From Glandiceps talaboti (lineage: Eukaryota > Hemichordata > Enteropneusta > Spengelidae), in NCBI RefSeq assembly GCF_964340395.1, contig NC_135551.1:26222380-26286379 (forward strand): a stretch of DNA of 64,000 bases, read 5' to 3'. Below the pieces are notes generated by a model, which did no database searches, was not told the DNA's origin, and saw only the letters and a list, made by a program, of their open reading frames with translations. Position 1 is the stretch's first letter. Each line of letters opens with the position of its first letter. Positions 32,301 to 48,304 of this stretch are shown here, one piece after another. The position numbers and the translations under genes were made by a program.

Positions 32301-34993
32301 TAGATGCAGACAACTGAAGCCAATGTTTTAATGTGTGAATGTTGGTACATTAGTTCATTTCACTTTGACAAAAAGTACACTTTGATAAATTTATATACAT
32401 GTATACAAATGTAGTGACAGTCAGGTAATGAGAAACATAGAAATTACTAGGTCTGCCCTTATGTACAAATGTATAGTTCTTTAGTACATGTATGTACTAT
32501 CTGAGCATGGTTGATTGCAGTGCATCCATGTACATACTAGTAAATGTAATAAGGCTGCCCTTAGTACTAGAGTGCATATTATTCAGTGAAAACACCAAGG
32601 TAGACCTGGAATGCAAGTAGCAATAAAAACACTGACAACTTTATTACTGATTTCCATGGCACATCTATAAATCCATCTACCAGTACAAGTACACAAGCCT
32701 TGCTATTTTAAGTCTATTGGGGTGTTACCAATCCGTACAACAGTGATCACCAGTCAGAGTCTAAAACTGACGACAACCAGCTAGTTTAGAGTTTATTTTA
32801 CACATCTTGAGGGATACTCAATTGTACAACCAATCATGAGTTTCAAAAATGAACCTGCTATCAATATCCTTATGAATCCTATGGAAAGAAAAGAAGATGA
32901 GTGGAATTAATTACGTCGACGGAAACTGGTGAAGCGTTTGTTTTACAAGGTGACATGTTATAGCTGTTTTCAGTGTGGTTACAGTAGTATGCATGGTATC
33001 AGTGTGAATTTAAAATCATGTTCTGGTATGAGATGATTTCTCAAATGTATACATACATACATGTATGCTCAGCTGTACAATCTTGTATACATTTTCGTGT
33101 ATGTAGCATCACTTTTAAAGCCCACCAAAACTGTGGAAACTAGTCTATATTTTCCTTAGTTACACTCCTTAACAAAAGACGAAGTCATGACTCATATCAG
33201 CAGATACAATGTACATGTAGTTGTAATTTAGAACACTGTTTAATTTTATATGATTTATAAGTGTACGCATTCATGTGTGTCATTCACCTTGTCAATACCT
33301 TAAAAGTCTTTGGTAAGAGTTACAGACCATTTTTGTAAAGTACAGTTAGTACAAAGTGTAGATTCTGCTTTTGTTTCACAGGTGTTCAGTGGGTTCCCTA
33401 CATTTGTAACCTAGAGGTTATCCAAGGCTTAAAATCTCCAGATCTTTTTTCATTCAGTGCCACTGATAGCCTCTAGATTACTGAGTTCTCCACTTACTTA
33501 TTAGGCCAAAGACTTGTCTTTGGCTTTCAAATGTAGCAATCCTCTGTGATCATTAGATTTGAAAACCAACAACAGAGTCTCCAGGATACCCACCTACATG
33601 TATCATTGTATCGTATGCGAAATGGAAACCTGTACATGTATTACAAATTTCCACCTTCTGTTGCCAGGGTTCACAGACTGTAACAAAACACTTATAGACA
33701 TATTTACATGTAGTACATGTATGCATTAACAAACATGTAATTTTCCATTACCTTCATTGTAAATGTTTGCATTGAAATTTTTCCCCCACAGAAAATTGAT
33801 TAAAATCAAATTGATTCTAGTAGATGTTGGCTTTTGATATTTCAAATATTAACTGTAAAAATCACACCTGAGTAATTACAAACAGTATTCAGTGGTTTAG
33901 AAATTATTATAAATCGATCATACCATGATACAGCTATGGAACTGAATATATATTTGTTAGAGTTCAAATCAGATATTCAAATTAATGTTATAAAAATCAC
34001 TTGAGAGTACAGTATTCACAGAAGTCAATGGTTTCAAAACTGTTATGAATTATGTGTACAATTGTGTAATTTTGGTACTAAATTACATAACAAAGCATTT
34101 GTGAATGTGAACAGATGTGATGTATTAACACTAATAGGTGGTTTATGAAATGAGCAACCATAAAACCTTGATTAACCTATTCTTACTACAAAACGTACAA
34201 TGTTAATATTTTGATGCATGATCCAGTGCTATGAAAAATCTGTTGAGTCTTTAGCACAGTTGATTGCATTGGAGGAGTTTTCTTGACATTTTAAATTTAA
34301 AGATATTTAACAATCGTTTTTACTTGTATGTGTTGTGAAATGACCTACATTTGTGAGTGTATTTGTATATGTTACAGAGTTAACAATGCTACAAGTATGA
34401 ACATGTCACATGTCAAAACTTGTCTGATAAGTTACTGTCTGTCACTCTAGCCACAATTACTTCTATGAAAACTTTGAACTGAGGAAAAATGTTCATATTA
34501 TAGGCAATTATAATTCAGATAAATAGAGTACCTATCAGCTATGAATCAGGTGATTTCCAGAAGATACTTAAACACATACATTTGTAATAAACAATATTGT
34601 GTTTTAGTGTTTGGTACATACAACGTACATGTATGTTTTGTTTTTCAATGAATCATGTACAGTGTACATAAATATAACACATATGTACATTTAAAAATGA
34701 TGTATGTCACCTGCATGTAAAATCAATAGATATACAAATAGCCTTTTCTAAGGTCATTGCCATAACAACAGAGATAAACAACTTATTATTCAAAGTGAAA
34801 TTAATGATCACCTTCTCCTGTTTCGGTTACAACCGAAACATAATACTATGCCAATTGTCAATCTCATGTAAGGCCAAAAAAAAAGAATTGTTTCTGGTCA
34901 GCATGTGCATTCCATCACTTAAATCCCCTCGTGTCGGTCTTTGTTTGTGTGTGTGTGTGTGGGGAGGGGGGGGGGGGGGAGGATGGGGGGTGG

Positions 34994-35060
<67 letters not shown>

Positions 35061-38000
35061 TCCAGTCCATGCAGTCTGTATATCCGGGGGAGAAACACAA
35101 AAAATGAAGTGAAGGCAACTGCAGAGCCAATCATGAACAAGCAAATGACATCTGCCCCACAAACACACTTGCTCTAAAGTACTAAATGAATAGAATAGTA
35201 ACTGCCATACAATGCAAATAGTAGATTGAGTTACAGGTTTGTTGAGAATAAAAAAACAATCACATCACTTTAGGCAAATTGTCCTGACCAGAAACGATTT
35301 ATTTTTTTCCTAAATGGTGAAAAAAATATGAGGTTTGATATATATAAAATGTAGTTACACTTAGCTTTCAATTGTCAGTAGTATGCTTGCTTCTTATTAG
35401 GAATCTGAAGAATGTCAGCCTACATGTATAAAAAAAATGTATGCCCTAGGGTGGTGTTATTATTAGTGGAAGCAAACTACAACATTCTTGAGACATCTAT
35501 GTATAAAAGTACATGTGCAGGCAATGTTAATTGATTTTAATATAATCTTGTGTTTGAGTATACAGGCAATACATTTTTGCAGATGTAAAACTAGAAGAGA
35601 ATGTATAAATAATGTGGTAATGTCAAAAGTATTGACGTAACATTCCCATTGAATATTCAAGATTATTTATCTAAAGGTAATAAGCACTTAGGAATCATGA
35701 CTATTCAATGTGCATCTAATAAATATGTATGTCTGTTAAGTCCCATGATGCAATGGTGGACCAGTGTGAGAATAATAGAGGTGAAATAGAGTTTCAATTT
35801 CATGTTTCTTTGAATCCAAAAATTATGAGATGTGAAGTCATGGAAAAGTTTTATAATCTAGATTCAGGAAAAAAGGGTTGATAAAAGATGATCGAAAACT
35901 TCTTTTTCTGGCAGTGACATTTCTCTATTCTGTTCTTATGTAGGCTTCAAGAGATGGTGACGTAGACTTGATGAAGCGTCTCTTGGCCAACATCACATCC
36001 AATAAAAAGAAACGAATTAACATGCATGATGATGAAAAGATGAGTCCTCTTCACTTAGCTGCAAGATATAACCACTATCACATCGTTAGACTTCTTGTGG
36101 ATAATGGTGCAGGTTTGTAAAATCTTACATTTGTATGTAAATTACAATGTATGGTAGATAGTATACTGTCACAGAACCCAACGATACGAGAGTGAAAGTA
36201 CATGTATGTAACTGTACTCAAGGTATTTGCACAAGTGCTTGCATTGTTTTCTGCGGCTTTACTTTTGTGAACGTAGTGAGTGAAAGAAAACAAGTTACAA
36301 ACACGAGTGCGAATACCTGACTACCCACACTAGAACTCACTTGGAATGGTGTTTTGTTATTAGTACATATGTTTATCCGAAAGAGCAAATTTCCATATAA
36401 AGTCACACTGTATGATCCCACAATTACACGCACAAGGAACGATTGTATCCTCATTTGCATATCATTTGCATGCAGGTATGCTGTTTTGCATAATGTTTTC
36501 GGTATTGTACTGCAATGCAAGAAATCGTACATGTAAAATTTCCCTTTATTCTTCTCATCCTAAAACTACAGATATTCACAACAAGGGTGATGACGAAGTT
36601 ACACCACTTCATTTGTCAGCTCGTTTTAAGAGATCAAGACTTACTGGTGTCAAATCAGAAGTTGAACTGGCCAAGGTGAGTACAAATCACAAGTATATTT
36701 CTTTCTTATATCTCTGTTCACCAAGAAATTAATAGAAAAAGATTTACTGTGCACTCGTTGTGAATGAAGTTTGATTCATTTTTGCAATTAAAGTATGTTC
36801 CATAAATCATTTGGTACTTCACAAATAACTGTCTGACATTGCAGGGGCCTTGTTCAAATCCCAATTTTTCCAGTATTCCAAGTAATGGCCCAGGGATAAT
36901 TTTCCAGTATTCCAAGTAATGGCCCAGGGATAATTAATTGTTTTGTCCATGCATATTGTTGTGGAAGGAAATGTGTTGTTCTATTAATGTGCCAATGTCA
37001 TGTACATGTACATGTATTAATTATGATTTGATGAAATCTTGTCGAGAAAATTACTTGATTTGCTTTATTTAAAAATATTTAAATTTATGCTATATTTGTC
37101 TACAGGTTGACCTTCTGTACATGTCACATATGTCCTTATTGGAAACAATAGCTTATAATGTTAACAAATTAAATTTGATATTAAATATAGCAAATAAAGC
37201 AAATAACGAAATTCTCTCAATCAGATTTTTTGTCAAATCAATATTCTGTTATTATGTCTAGTGTATGTACACATGTTATTGTATTGTATCAATATGTCCA
37301 ATATGTAAATGTAGAATGTTATGCCACCATGTAAACAAACTGAAACCCATTCCAACAATACCCACATGTACATGATTGTTTACATATATGTTTATTATGT
37401 TATGTCATGTGTCAGATGTCTGTTTCCAACCATTTACTTCATTATTGATAACTGTTGAACAAACAAGACATAACAATACACAAACCTCCAAATAATGAAT
37501 GAATTAAAATCTTAAAAATGGACCAACAATATATCACTGTAAGCGCAACATAATCTTTGACATTATGAATAAATTAATTAACCTAATTTATTCTTTAATA
37601 ATAAACAAAATATAGGTATATGTATGTAGGTATAATGTAGAGGAATTCTTATGAATATGGAAAATGAACATTTTATTTCATTTAAATTCAAATACGATTT
37701 TACCAGGAGGAAGGTTATGATATAGTAAATAACAGTATTGAAAAAAAATAATGACAGAAAACCACGTATGGTGTTTGATATTAGGACACAAATTGATATC
37801 AACAAAGAACAAGAATGTCATATTTTTATAATGAATTCAACAAATTGGCTGTGTCATAATTATATGCACAGTGGGATATCTTTATATAGTAATGTAATAG
37901 TTGATTAGGGAGATATGGTGACATAGGTGATATGATAAAATTTGCATTTTTCATTTAAAACAACAATTACCAAAATAATCAAGCAAAAAATAATTTTTGA

Positions 38001-41000
38001 ATAAAAAAAAATAAAAAAATAATTTTGGAATTTCAACATTGAGTGGGAAAAGATGTGTCAAAATTGTATAAACAGTTAAGCATTGGTGTACATTTTGAAA
38101 TAAAATGCTGAGATAATTGGATGTACCTGCTATATGTATGATAACACTCAGTGAAGTTGTCAGTGTCATGACATCTTAGAGTTCTGGTTAATAAATGTCA
38201 TCCATCCCTGAGGTAACTCATTTAATTAATTGTGTCACCATAACGCCCAAGACATACTTATTTGAATACTAATAGTTGACTTAGATAGCAATTAAATACC
38301 TCCATCGATCAATATCAAAATATCTCTAATTTGATCATTTATACTATATAAACACAACCATAGCATGTCTAAATTGCATCAGATATTTGTTTTTAATTAT
38401 ACCTTATGCAAATTATTTCATTATGCAAATTAATAAACGGTGATATATAAATGGACAAATAATTATTTCTAGGGAGAATTTGTGAATATTATCAGTGTAA
38501 TTGACAAGAGCATAATGTTAACGACTTAAAACTTGAAGACTCTGATGATATAGTATTATAATGAAAACAGATGTGCAGTGATTGACTGATCTATCTATGT
38601 CACAACATCTGGCGCTTCCTCAAAGATCCTCAAAAATTCAATTATCAAGTATAAATTCATCATTTGTTTCAATAGTATTGATCATACCTCATTATCTTAT
38701 CTAATTTGTTCAAAGAAATTATTCAAATTCTCAAGTTTTAAGTGCTATACTTAATTTCGGCCATTTAAAGTTCCCAATGCTGATTAAATTTAAAAGGTAG
38801 AGACCAGGCAGTCTAAATACGTGTATTATAGATTTTAACATTTATAATTTAGAAAGGTTGGCATTGATTTGTGAGAAAGTCCATTATGATACAAATTACT
38901 TAATGTATAATTATTTCAGAGTGTTTTATATAGACTACATGATTTTGTTGAAGTATAGATTATTGCTGTATCAGATTAAACCATATGATTTGTTGAGATT
39001 TGGAGAAATAATGATGTGATTTCAGTGATACTGGGAGATTGGTAAGATCAATGATTTAACCTTTGACCTCTTACAGCGACAGCAATCATCTGAGGCTAAA
39101 GCTCAGTCGGTGGGTACATATTCATTCATTCATTCATTCTTCGAGCACAGCTGAGTTTTCAATTGCACTATGGCAAAACTGCTTCTGTTTAAATAAAATC
39201 TTAAGAAAAATTAACATATTAAATATATTGCTTACATTGTGTGCGCATATCTAATTCTGCCAAGTAATCAAATTTTGAACATTTTAATATCAAATTGTGA
39301 CCATTGCAAGTACAATATGAGTCTAACATCTTCAAATTTTCAAGACACATTGTAGCAACATCAAAAAAACATTACATTTTGCTATGACGAATTTTGATTA
39401 AGGAAAAAAAACTTACTTATTCATGTTGCTAATATTAAATACTTGAATCATTAAACATTTTAAAGGAATATTAAGTATGTTTAATATTAAAACTTACTCA
39501 CATTATAATCATCATCATCATCAACATATCAAAATTGTGGTTTTACATAACATTTTATTTTGTAAAATGGTGTGTCATGTCAAGTATAAGCTGTGTGTGG
39601 CTGAATGGTTAAGATTGTGTTATCTGAGTTAAAAGTGTGGAAACTAGTAAATACATATGTGGTAATTAAGCTGGTGTGATAAGTTCTATCTTCCTTCCAT
39701 TAACTTCCATTAATAAGCTCACATTCCAAGTAACTCTTCCCTGCTTCCTTTCCCATATTTACAAACTTTCTTGTCCTTTCCCATCTTATCCCTACCACCT
39801 ATAATATTCAATTTAATGTGTTGTGTATTGGGGGAGTGATAATTTAAAAACATGTATTTTAAGGTACAAGCAAACACATGTAAAGCAGTAAAATACAAAG
39901 GTGTATACTCTTCTTCGACCTGATATTTTTTACAACTTCATTTACACTTTTCTTCTGGTGATACAACCATTCCAGACATACAAATGAAGTTTTTTTTATG
40001 ACATCTCAATTTATACAAGCATACAGACCGTGAAGATAATTCATCCCCTATACCTTAAAAAAACACATGACCATCTTTTATATCATGTGTTAGTTGCTAG
40101 GTTAATACAATATTTCATACAGCCTTCAGGCATACATATTACATTTTCTGTACTTTCAAAGATGATATTTATATATAGATCCACCTGTATATAAATTATA
40201 CATAAAATATTTTATAGGAACAATGGTATGATATTTACATTCAGATCTATCTCGTATATTAGATTATGCTTATTAATATTTCATAGAACGAGAAGTGACT
40301 TAATGTCTTCAGAATATGAATGATTTGCATGCATAATATATGATGATGACTTATTAATGAACTACTTTCTTCAAATGTCAGATAAATGGTACACGTTAAT
40401 GTAAGGATACCATATTAAATCAGCACTGGCTGCAACTAGGAAATTTTTTTCATCAAGCGACCAATGTTTTAGTGGTTAAATTTACTTATAAAAGACACTG
40501 TACATTGTATCTGTTAATTAGGGGTCAATTTTATCCATGATTGGAAGTGTACATCATTACATATACTAGTATTACTAGAGTTAAATCTTGAGTGAAAGCC
40601 TGAGTTTGAATCTGTAGTCATGTTTCGATTGGATTTGACTTGCCTAGATATACCTACATTGTACATTGTATATGTGTATATGGTAGTGTTACTAGTAATT
40701 TAATATTCAATATCAAGGCACAAGCTAGGCCAGTCACAGAGATCCTCACATACATGTACTATATTATTAGTATATCACAGCATACATGTACCTCATGAAT
40801 GATTATGTGTTGTGTGGAAATTCAATGCTTCTGGCACTGATTTTAGGGTCTGTGCCGTAACTTACAAATTTATTATGATTTCGTTAACCATGTTATGTGT
40901 AAAAGCTGCAAAGTTTACCAATGAATTGACATTCAATACGTAACACCTCATGGTGTGCAATATACTGAGGATGTACAGTTTCAAAAAATGGTTCAGTTGC

Positions 41001-44000
41001 TGCTAGAGCAGTCTAGAGGTTATCTGTGGAAAATCAATATAAGCCACAGATAGCTTCTGGATTACAGCTTGTATGCCATAGCCTTGCCACTACGTGTCCA
41101 AGTAAACAATTGAGTTTCCTGACATAGATCTAAATAATGTCATGACCTTTTACTACATGTAGTAACACATCTCTCTATCTCTCTAAGGGTTTATATAATG
41201 TATACTGCCACTAAGGGTATTAAGGTGAAATGTTCAGATTTAAGTTGTGCAATACATGTAGATATCGGATATATATATCCAATCAGTAAAGCTGGGTAAA
41301 CCTCGGAAATTGGTCCAGTTCTACAGTTGTAAATTAGACTTAGAGAGGACTGGCAATCATAGACAAATGTTGGCAATATATTGGTCTTAATCGACAATTA
41401 CATTGCACATTTTTGACCTCAAAAAGCATGAAACATTAAATTCATGAAAACGACTGGAAGTTTCATCTTTCATTTGGAAATTTGCTGAAAAAATAATTTA
41501 CCTTTATTAAGTGAATATATTAATAATCAAGATGAAAGTGTTCTGACAGGAAATTACATTTTGTAGCTGTGTCTGAGATGTACAAAGTGGTCTCTATTCA
41601 GTGTAATTGTTATTATATAATGTAATACATAAATTATGATTACAAATGTTGCAGATAACATAGAGTATATTTGATCAGCACTGTACATAGAATTTATAAT
41701 TTCATCTCTCCAGAGCCTTGTAGAGTAGTGGGCATTGGGTTATCTGTTCTTGATAACAGTACACGTCAGTTTTAAAAGCAATCTTCTTCTACTGGCAGTA
41801 ATAATATTTCTCTTTGATTCAGTTGACTGGGTAATTTTTTTTGCCACGAGTTTAGGAATAATGAACAGAAATTTTTTCTATACAAGAACTAATTATTACA
41901 GAAATAATAAACTATGTAATGAAAATAATAAGATAATTTGATACAGTGCTTCCAATCAAAGTATAAATGATGAACTACTGCGACATATTGATACATTTTT
42001 AAAGACGATTTGTGTCTTTATATAAAATTTGTTAGTGTCAGATCAGAGAAGTGCTGCAATAGTACATTGTCATTACTGATAACTTTAATCGTAACAAATT
42101 TCAAATTTGGTGCCTCTTACAGTTACCGAGACAACGTTGTCGCTAGACATTACTACATGTAGCTATTGTTCATCCAAGAGACAGGGTTTATTTGCAACAG
42201 TGAATAATTTCATGCCCACTGAGCAGCATTATGATATTAAAGCAAATTGTTACTCAATTTTGCTGCTGTGTAGACAATGTTGTGACTTTACTATAGCTAA
42301 ATTTACATCAATGTATCAGGACAAGTTCAGTAATGTATCAATATGTTGTGGTATTTCATCATTCATACTTTGATTGGAAACACATGACTTATAATTAGTT
42401 TACCCCCACCCCACCCCTATCTTCTACTTCCTGCCCCAGTAAATATGACATTTTGTAATTCCACTTTTTACTTGCATGATAACCATATATAGGAAGGTTT
42501 GCCTGGTAAACCTCCTGCTAGGTTACCCCCTTTGAAAAATCCACCAACTACAGCTGTGGTTTCAGTAAGTGTTTGTTTATTTTAGTGTGAACTGAACACT
42601 AACAAGATTCAATTAATCAAGTGTGACTCTGACTTTAATAATATTGACACACTCACCTGTCTTGATTGGAATGTTGTGGTCACCTCTCATTTCATATTTC
42701 GTCTCTTAGAGTATGCAGGTATCACTTGACTAGATATTTTTTGTGGGATGTATCTTTAAACTTAAAATGATGTAAATGTTATCTCTTTCGCTTGGTGACA
42801 ATTATATTTTATAAAACGTAATCGAACATATACACACATATGAATAAGTGCATGCACACACACAACACATTCGCATGTTTTGTACATGTACACATACACA
42901 GAAATTGAATGTGATGGATCCGTGCACAATTTTGCATTATATTAACTGTTGTGATGTTTGAATATTAACCTGTGTTGAAAAACGTGAAATCATCCCACAA
43001 GTACATCTTATGTCCTATGATGATTCAACTTACATTGTATATGTACAGTGTAGGCGTAGGATGGTTATTGTAACAAGTCCTTGTAACTTCCTATAGGAAA
43101 GACCTTTAGGCACTTCATAAAAATAACAAACATTACTTGGATTATGAGTAAAGTGCTGTACGCATAACAGGTTTTGTTTTTTTTGTGGAGTTTTAGGGTG
43201 GAGAAAAGGGTGTAATTTTGGCTATTACTTTATTTTACATTACTTGAAAGGTGTCAGAAATTCAGTGAACTGAAAGAAAAGTAAAACACACTCATGGTAC
43301 ATTTGTATATCTTTGAATTCATGACGTTGTTTTTGACTGGACATATTAAAAAAAAAAAACTTTTAAAATACATTATCCTTATTAAAAACTATTATTTGTA
43401 TTGTAAGGTTTGGATTTTTTTATCCTAAATCTTAAACAAAATCTATTAATGTCTACTTAATATCTTGTTTGCTTGTTATCTATCTTCATCCTGTCTCTAT
43501 GGCAACATACATGTATGCATTTCACATCTTTCCACTAATAGCATGCATTTGTTTCACACCATGTATTTCAACCAACATATGTAGATGTGTTATGTTGTGT
43601 GTTTGTGTATGTTGTTTTCTGTGTTTCTGTATATTGTGTTGTTTATGGATTTATGCATGTTTGTATATTTGTGTACAAATATATTTAGTCCGTTTTTGTA
43701 TGTACATATATGTTAAATTGTTTAAGTGTTTTCTCAGTCTAAAATGATGACAAGTTTTGATAAGCATTGCAAATATACATCTGTTTATGTTTGAACCAAA
43801 CACACGAAATGTAGGTCTTTTGTGGAGGACTGACAATCACAACACTTAATATAGAGAAAATTCTTAAGACGGTTGTGAGAAAACTCCACACAAAAACATT
43901 TTTTTGACTGAAAATTTACCAGATGTTATTTATCATGGATTTTATTGAACTCTTCAATCATCTGGTTTTAATTCAACTCAGTTCGAGACTTTATGTTAGG

Positions 44001-47000
44001 CAAATCATATTTACCTTCTGTCAATATAAAATTGATTTATTTATTGATAGTCTGAATGCAATATATACAATATTTATTGTATGATTCATACATATTTTAT
44101 GGTCTTAGCAATGTGAAAACATGCTGTGTTGACACACAGCCTCCAAAGTACAGTTTCTCCTTAGACTCTCTCACAGTCCTCGAAGCTTCGCATAAATAGC
44201 TAAAACTTGGGTTGTTTTGCATGTATCTACTGCATAATTGTACTCATATACTAGTATCCAAGTATCCCTGTACTGTGTGCCCTAACACGTCAACAAAAGG
44301 TTAGCCCTATGTAATCGATGAGGGCGTACAGTATAGGGATACTGAGATACTAGTGTACGAGTACAATTATGCAGTAGATACAGGTACATACAAAACAACC
44401 CAAGTATTAGCTATTTATGCGAAGTTCCGAGGACTGTGATAAAGTCTAAGTTTCTCCTGTACTGTCTTAGTTTATGCTAAAGCTCTATTTGTCAAAAGTC
44501 TGTCTCTCACAGTTTGAGTTTTGATCTTCAGGCTTAGGTAATCAATCTCAATCAATCAATCAATTAATCAATCAATCAATCAATCAATCAGTGAATTTAT
44601 AGAACGATAGTTACCACTACAATGTAGGTAATAAAGGTGTACTTGTGTTGAATAAGACTGTGGTTAAATACTTGAGTGAGGATTTCTAGTATGAAAAGAA
44701 ATGATCTTAGTTTAGAAGTTATATTATATAGTTTTGATTATCTTATGAACAGCCTAATGGACCAGATGCTGAATCGGAAAGTGTTATACATTTTCTGGTG
44801 CATAGAGGCGCTAATGTCAATGCTGTGGATATTTATGGATCAACTCCATTACACTTTGCTGCAATGAGAGGCAATGATGTAGCATGTAGAGAACTGTTGG
44901 AGGTCAAGGCTGTCAACATAGAGGTGAGTTTACAATTTATACAAATCTGTTTGATGTGCAGAATTGAACAGTGCCCTCTACAGGTTGTGAAGGATGGGTA
45001 TGCTAAACATAGAATAGTGTGACTTTAGACAACTTGCCCAGACCCTGCTTTGTTTTCACTGATGTCTTAGATAAACTTTCAGTGAAGTAGTTCCCAACCT
45101 CACTTTATCTTATATTTTCAAAATAGATTGATTACATTTGTACATTGTGTAAGTGAATGAAAACAAACCATTATCCCAGTGTTAGAATCTGTGCATATTA
45201 ATTAAAACAAACACTTTTTATGAGTAAATTCAGACTGATTCCTTTCAAAATTTGTAAACATGCAACATTGTAGTGTTTGTGAATCCCCCCAGAAACAGTA
45301 CTAACAGAAGAGAGAGATCTATTAAGATTAGCATACATTTACATTTTCATACATACATGTACATACTACATGTAAAAATGTACATGTAGACCCATAATGA
45401 TACATTGTATATTTGATGGGGACAGGGATGTAGATAAAGGCTGGTAGCCGGCAAAATAAGCCGACTACTGTTCAATTTTTTGCCGGCTACATTTTCAGGA
45501 ATTTGTGTTTTAACAATTCTTGTTTCAACCACAGTACATGTATATCCATTATTGGGCCTATTCAAAGATCTCCTGCATACTAAGGTTTCATGCTAATTTT
45601 CTAATCATACCCTCTACATTTAGAATTAGCTACATACCTGGGAAACCCTTGTATAATGCTTTGGAAACATTGGTCTTAGACAAAGACATGTTTATCTTCA
45701 ACCGTCCAGGATTGATATGTATTTTATGTGTCGTAAAACAGGCAGTTGACAAGCAGCAGATGACAGCACTTCATCTTGCATGTACTCATGGCCATCCTAA
45801 TGTGTGTGAGACTTTGATTAGAGGTGGTGCTAATGTCAGATGTACAGATGAAGAAGATGGTACCCCACTTCATCTTGCAGCCATGGAAGGACACTTAAAG
45901 ATATGTGAACTTCTCTTTCAAGCTGCCTATGGTAAAGATGGCTGGGTTACAATTTCACAGGTAATTATGAATTTCTAAACTAAGTTATATGAACGACAAC
46001 TCAAATATGCAAATTATTGTATCAATGACATCATGAGTATGCAAATTATGCAATTGTTATGATTATGTAAATAATTGTAAAACAACATGGATATGTAAAA
46101 TAGTATATAGATGACATCATGGATATGCAAATGCATTTATTTTTATCCTGAATATGCAAATTACTGCATAAGTGACATGCAAATATTATAAAATAATGAA
46201 TATGTAAATTAGTATATTGATGACATGGATATGCAAATGATTTGTAATTATATTATTAATATATAATTTATTGTATAAATGACATGAATATGCAAATTAT
46301 TTGGTAGATGACATCTTGATTTTGAAAATGTTAGTACATTTAAAATCATATACATTTTCAGGTTGTTGATGTATAAATTACTTGATAAATTGAAAATTAG
46401 TTTATAGATGACATTATTAACATGCAAATTGTGAAATCCTTTGGGTATTTTTTCATAGATGGTGACAGATACTGATGTTGAAGATAACACAGCGCTACAT
46501 CTTGCTGTTGATAATGGACATATTGATGTTGTCAAATTGTGTCTACAAAAGAGTAAGTCGTAGCTTTGAAAGTACAGATAATACTTTGGGGTTTTGAGGG
46601 TTGTTACACTTTTTAGAATTTAATGAATGCAGTCCTCATAGTAAACCTTTACCAAAAGAGTTACTTTATACCATGAATGATAGATGACATAGGCGTAATA
46701 ACATCCTACAATGTAGCTGAAATGACTTGTTAGAATACTTTATATACCCCATCTCCATAGTTACAGACCTTCTCAATGTAGTTACAGTCAATCACCATAC
46801 TTGCAACCACTCTCTGTACTTACACCCCATTGCCATAGTCATAACCTTCCATGGTTACAACCAATCTCCATAGTTACCACCCATCTCCATAGTAATGACC
46901 TCCATAGTTACAACCCATCTCCATAGTTATAACCCTCCATAGTTACAACCAATCTCCATATCTTCATAGCATTATGACCCCCATAGTTACAACCAATCAC

Positions 47001-48255
47001 CATAGGAATAACCTTCATAGTTACATCTAATTTCCATGGTGATGACTTTCTCTATAGTTACATATACGACCCTCTCCATAGCTACAACCAATCCAGATCT
47101 TAGTAATTGACATATTTACTTATTTTACAGAGGCTGATGTCAACACAAGTAAGAAGAGTTTCAGTACACCCTTACATTCAGCTGCAGCTCTGGGTGACAT
47201 TGATATTGTAACATTATTGTTGGAACATAATGCCCGTATCAATGCATTGGATGAGAGCCAGGCTACTCCCTTACACAGAGCATGTGCATTTAATAGATGG
47301 CAGGTGGTTGAATACCTCCTAGACATGTAAGTTTTCTGTTTGTTGTCTTCCTTTTGACGGAATTACCTTGTGAATTCATGTTATTTGATAAAAACTTGCT
47401 AAGTGAGATAGAGTGCATTTTTTCATTCACTTTCGTTTATCAGTATGGAGGCCAGGGGCATAGAGCTGAACTTGGGTGAAAGTGACATATGAAAGTTGAA
47501 ACTTGCTAGGCAACTTCTGGTAAACATATTACAGATACAGTAACAATAGTAGTCAACAATACAACCATATAATTATAATAACCACTGTTCCTCTGACAAC
47601 CAAACATAGTTACCTGGTGTTGAGTGAGTGCCAGGGTGTATGTGAAAATAGAGATGGGATGCAGTTGTATAAATTATAATGAAATATCAAGTCATTATAC
47701 CACAAAAGGAGGTGTGGTATTAGTAAGATATACTACTTGATGCTAACACACACTATGATATTGTGCTTTACAAAGCTTTTAATACTATTAATATACTACT
47801 GTTTATTACAAGGCCTGGGACCATAAGAGAATTTGGCTATCAAGCTACTTTGTTACAAGTCCAGTTTACAACCATTGTACAGTTTACCTTGTGATTACCC
47901 ATATTGGTACAACAGTTTATTTATAAGTTGCAGATTTTAAAAAATTTTATGTGTTGTGATTGATTGATTGATAGGCATGCCAAGATTGAGTGTCGTGACC
48001 AAGACAACTTTACACCATTGCTGATTGCAGCATGTTATGGACACAGTGAAACTATCAAATGTCTTTTAGACCATGGTGCTGATATCAGTAGAGAAGACAA
48101 GAATGATAAGTCATCTCTCTACTGGTGTGCAGAGGAGGACAGACTGGAAGCACTCAAGGTAACTAGTACTTGTTTCTATATTTATAGAGTGTTTGAAGTT
48201 CTTACAGTAGTTAATTGGAGTTTTCTGGCTAATTAGTGTATACATGCATGCATGA

Positions 48256-48304
<49 letters not shown>

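Larger units (their letters stand above)
26518..35943 (+). other. TRPA intron 1 (9.4 kb)
   Basis: Donor CAG/GTAAGT at 26518, acceptor TTATGTAG before 35944. It contains a 206-bp inverted-repeat element at 30667-30872, a G-tract and TG array at 34946-35059, and otherwise AT-rich DNA in which no exon was recognised. An unseen alternative first exon is possible. Confidence 0.8.
36676..44752 (+). other. TRPA introns 3-5 around two small in-frame exons
   Basis: About 8 kb holding only exon 4 (39077-39109, 33 nt) and exon 5 (42493-42564, 72 nt). The rest is AT-rich intron with the tandem duplication at 36.9 kb, the inverted-repeat element at 44160-44450 and a CAAT repeat at about 44541-44590. Confidence 0.7.

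Noticed and set aside
36078-36532. Two - strand frames of 71 and 104 residues in TRPA intron 2
   Set aside because: They overlap a foldback sequence and a real + strand exon end; no domain recognised.
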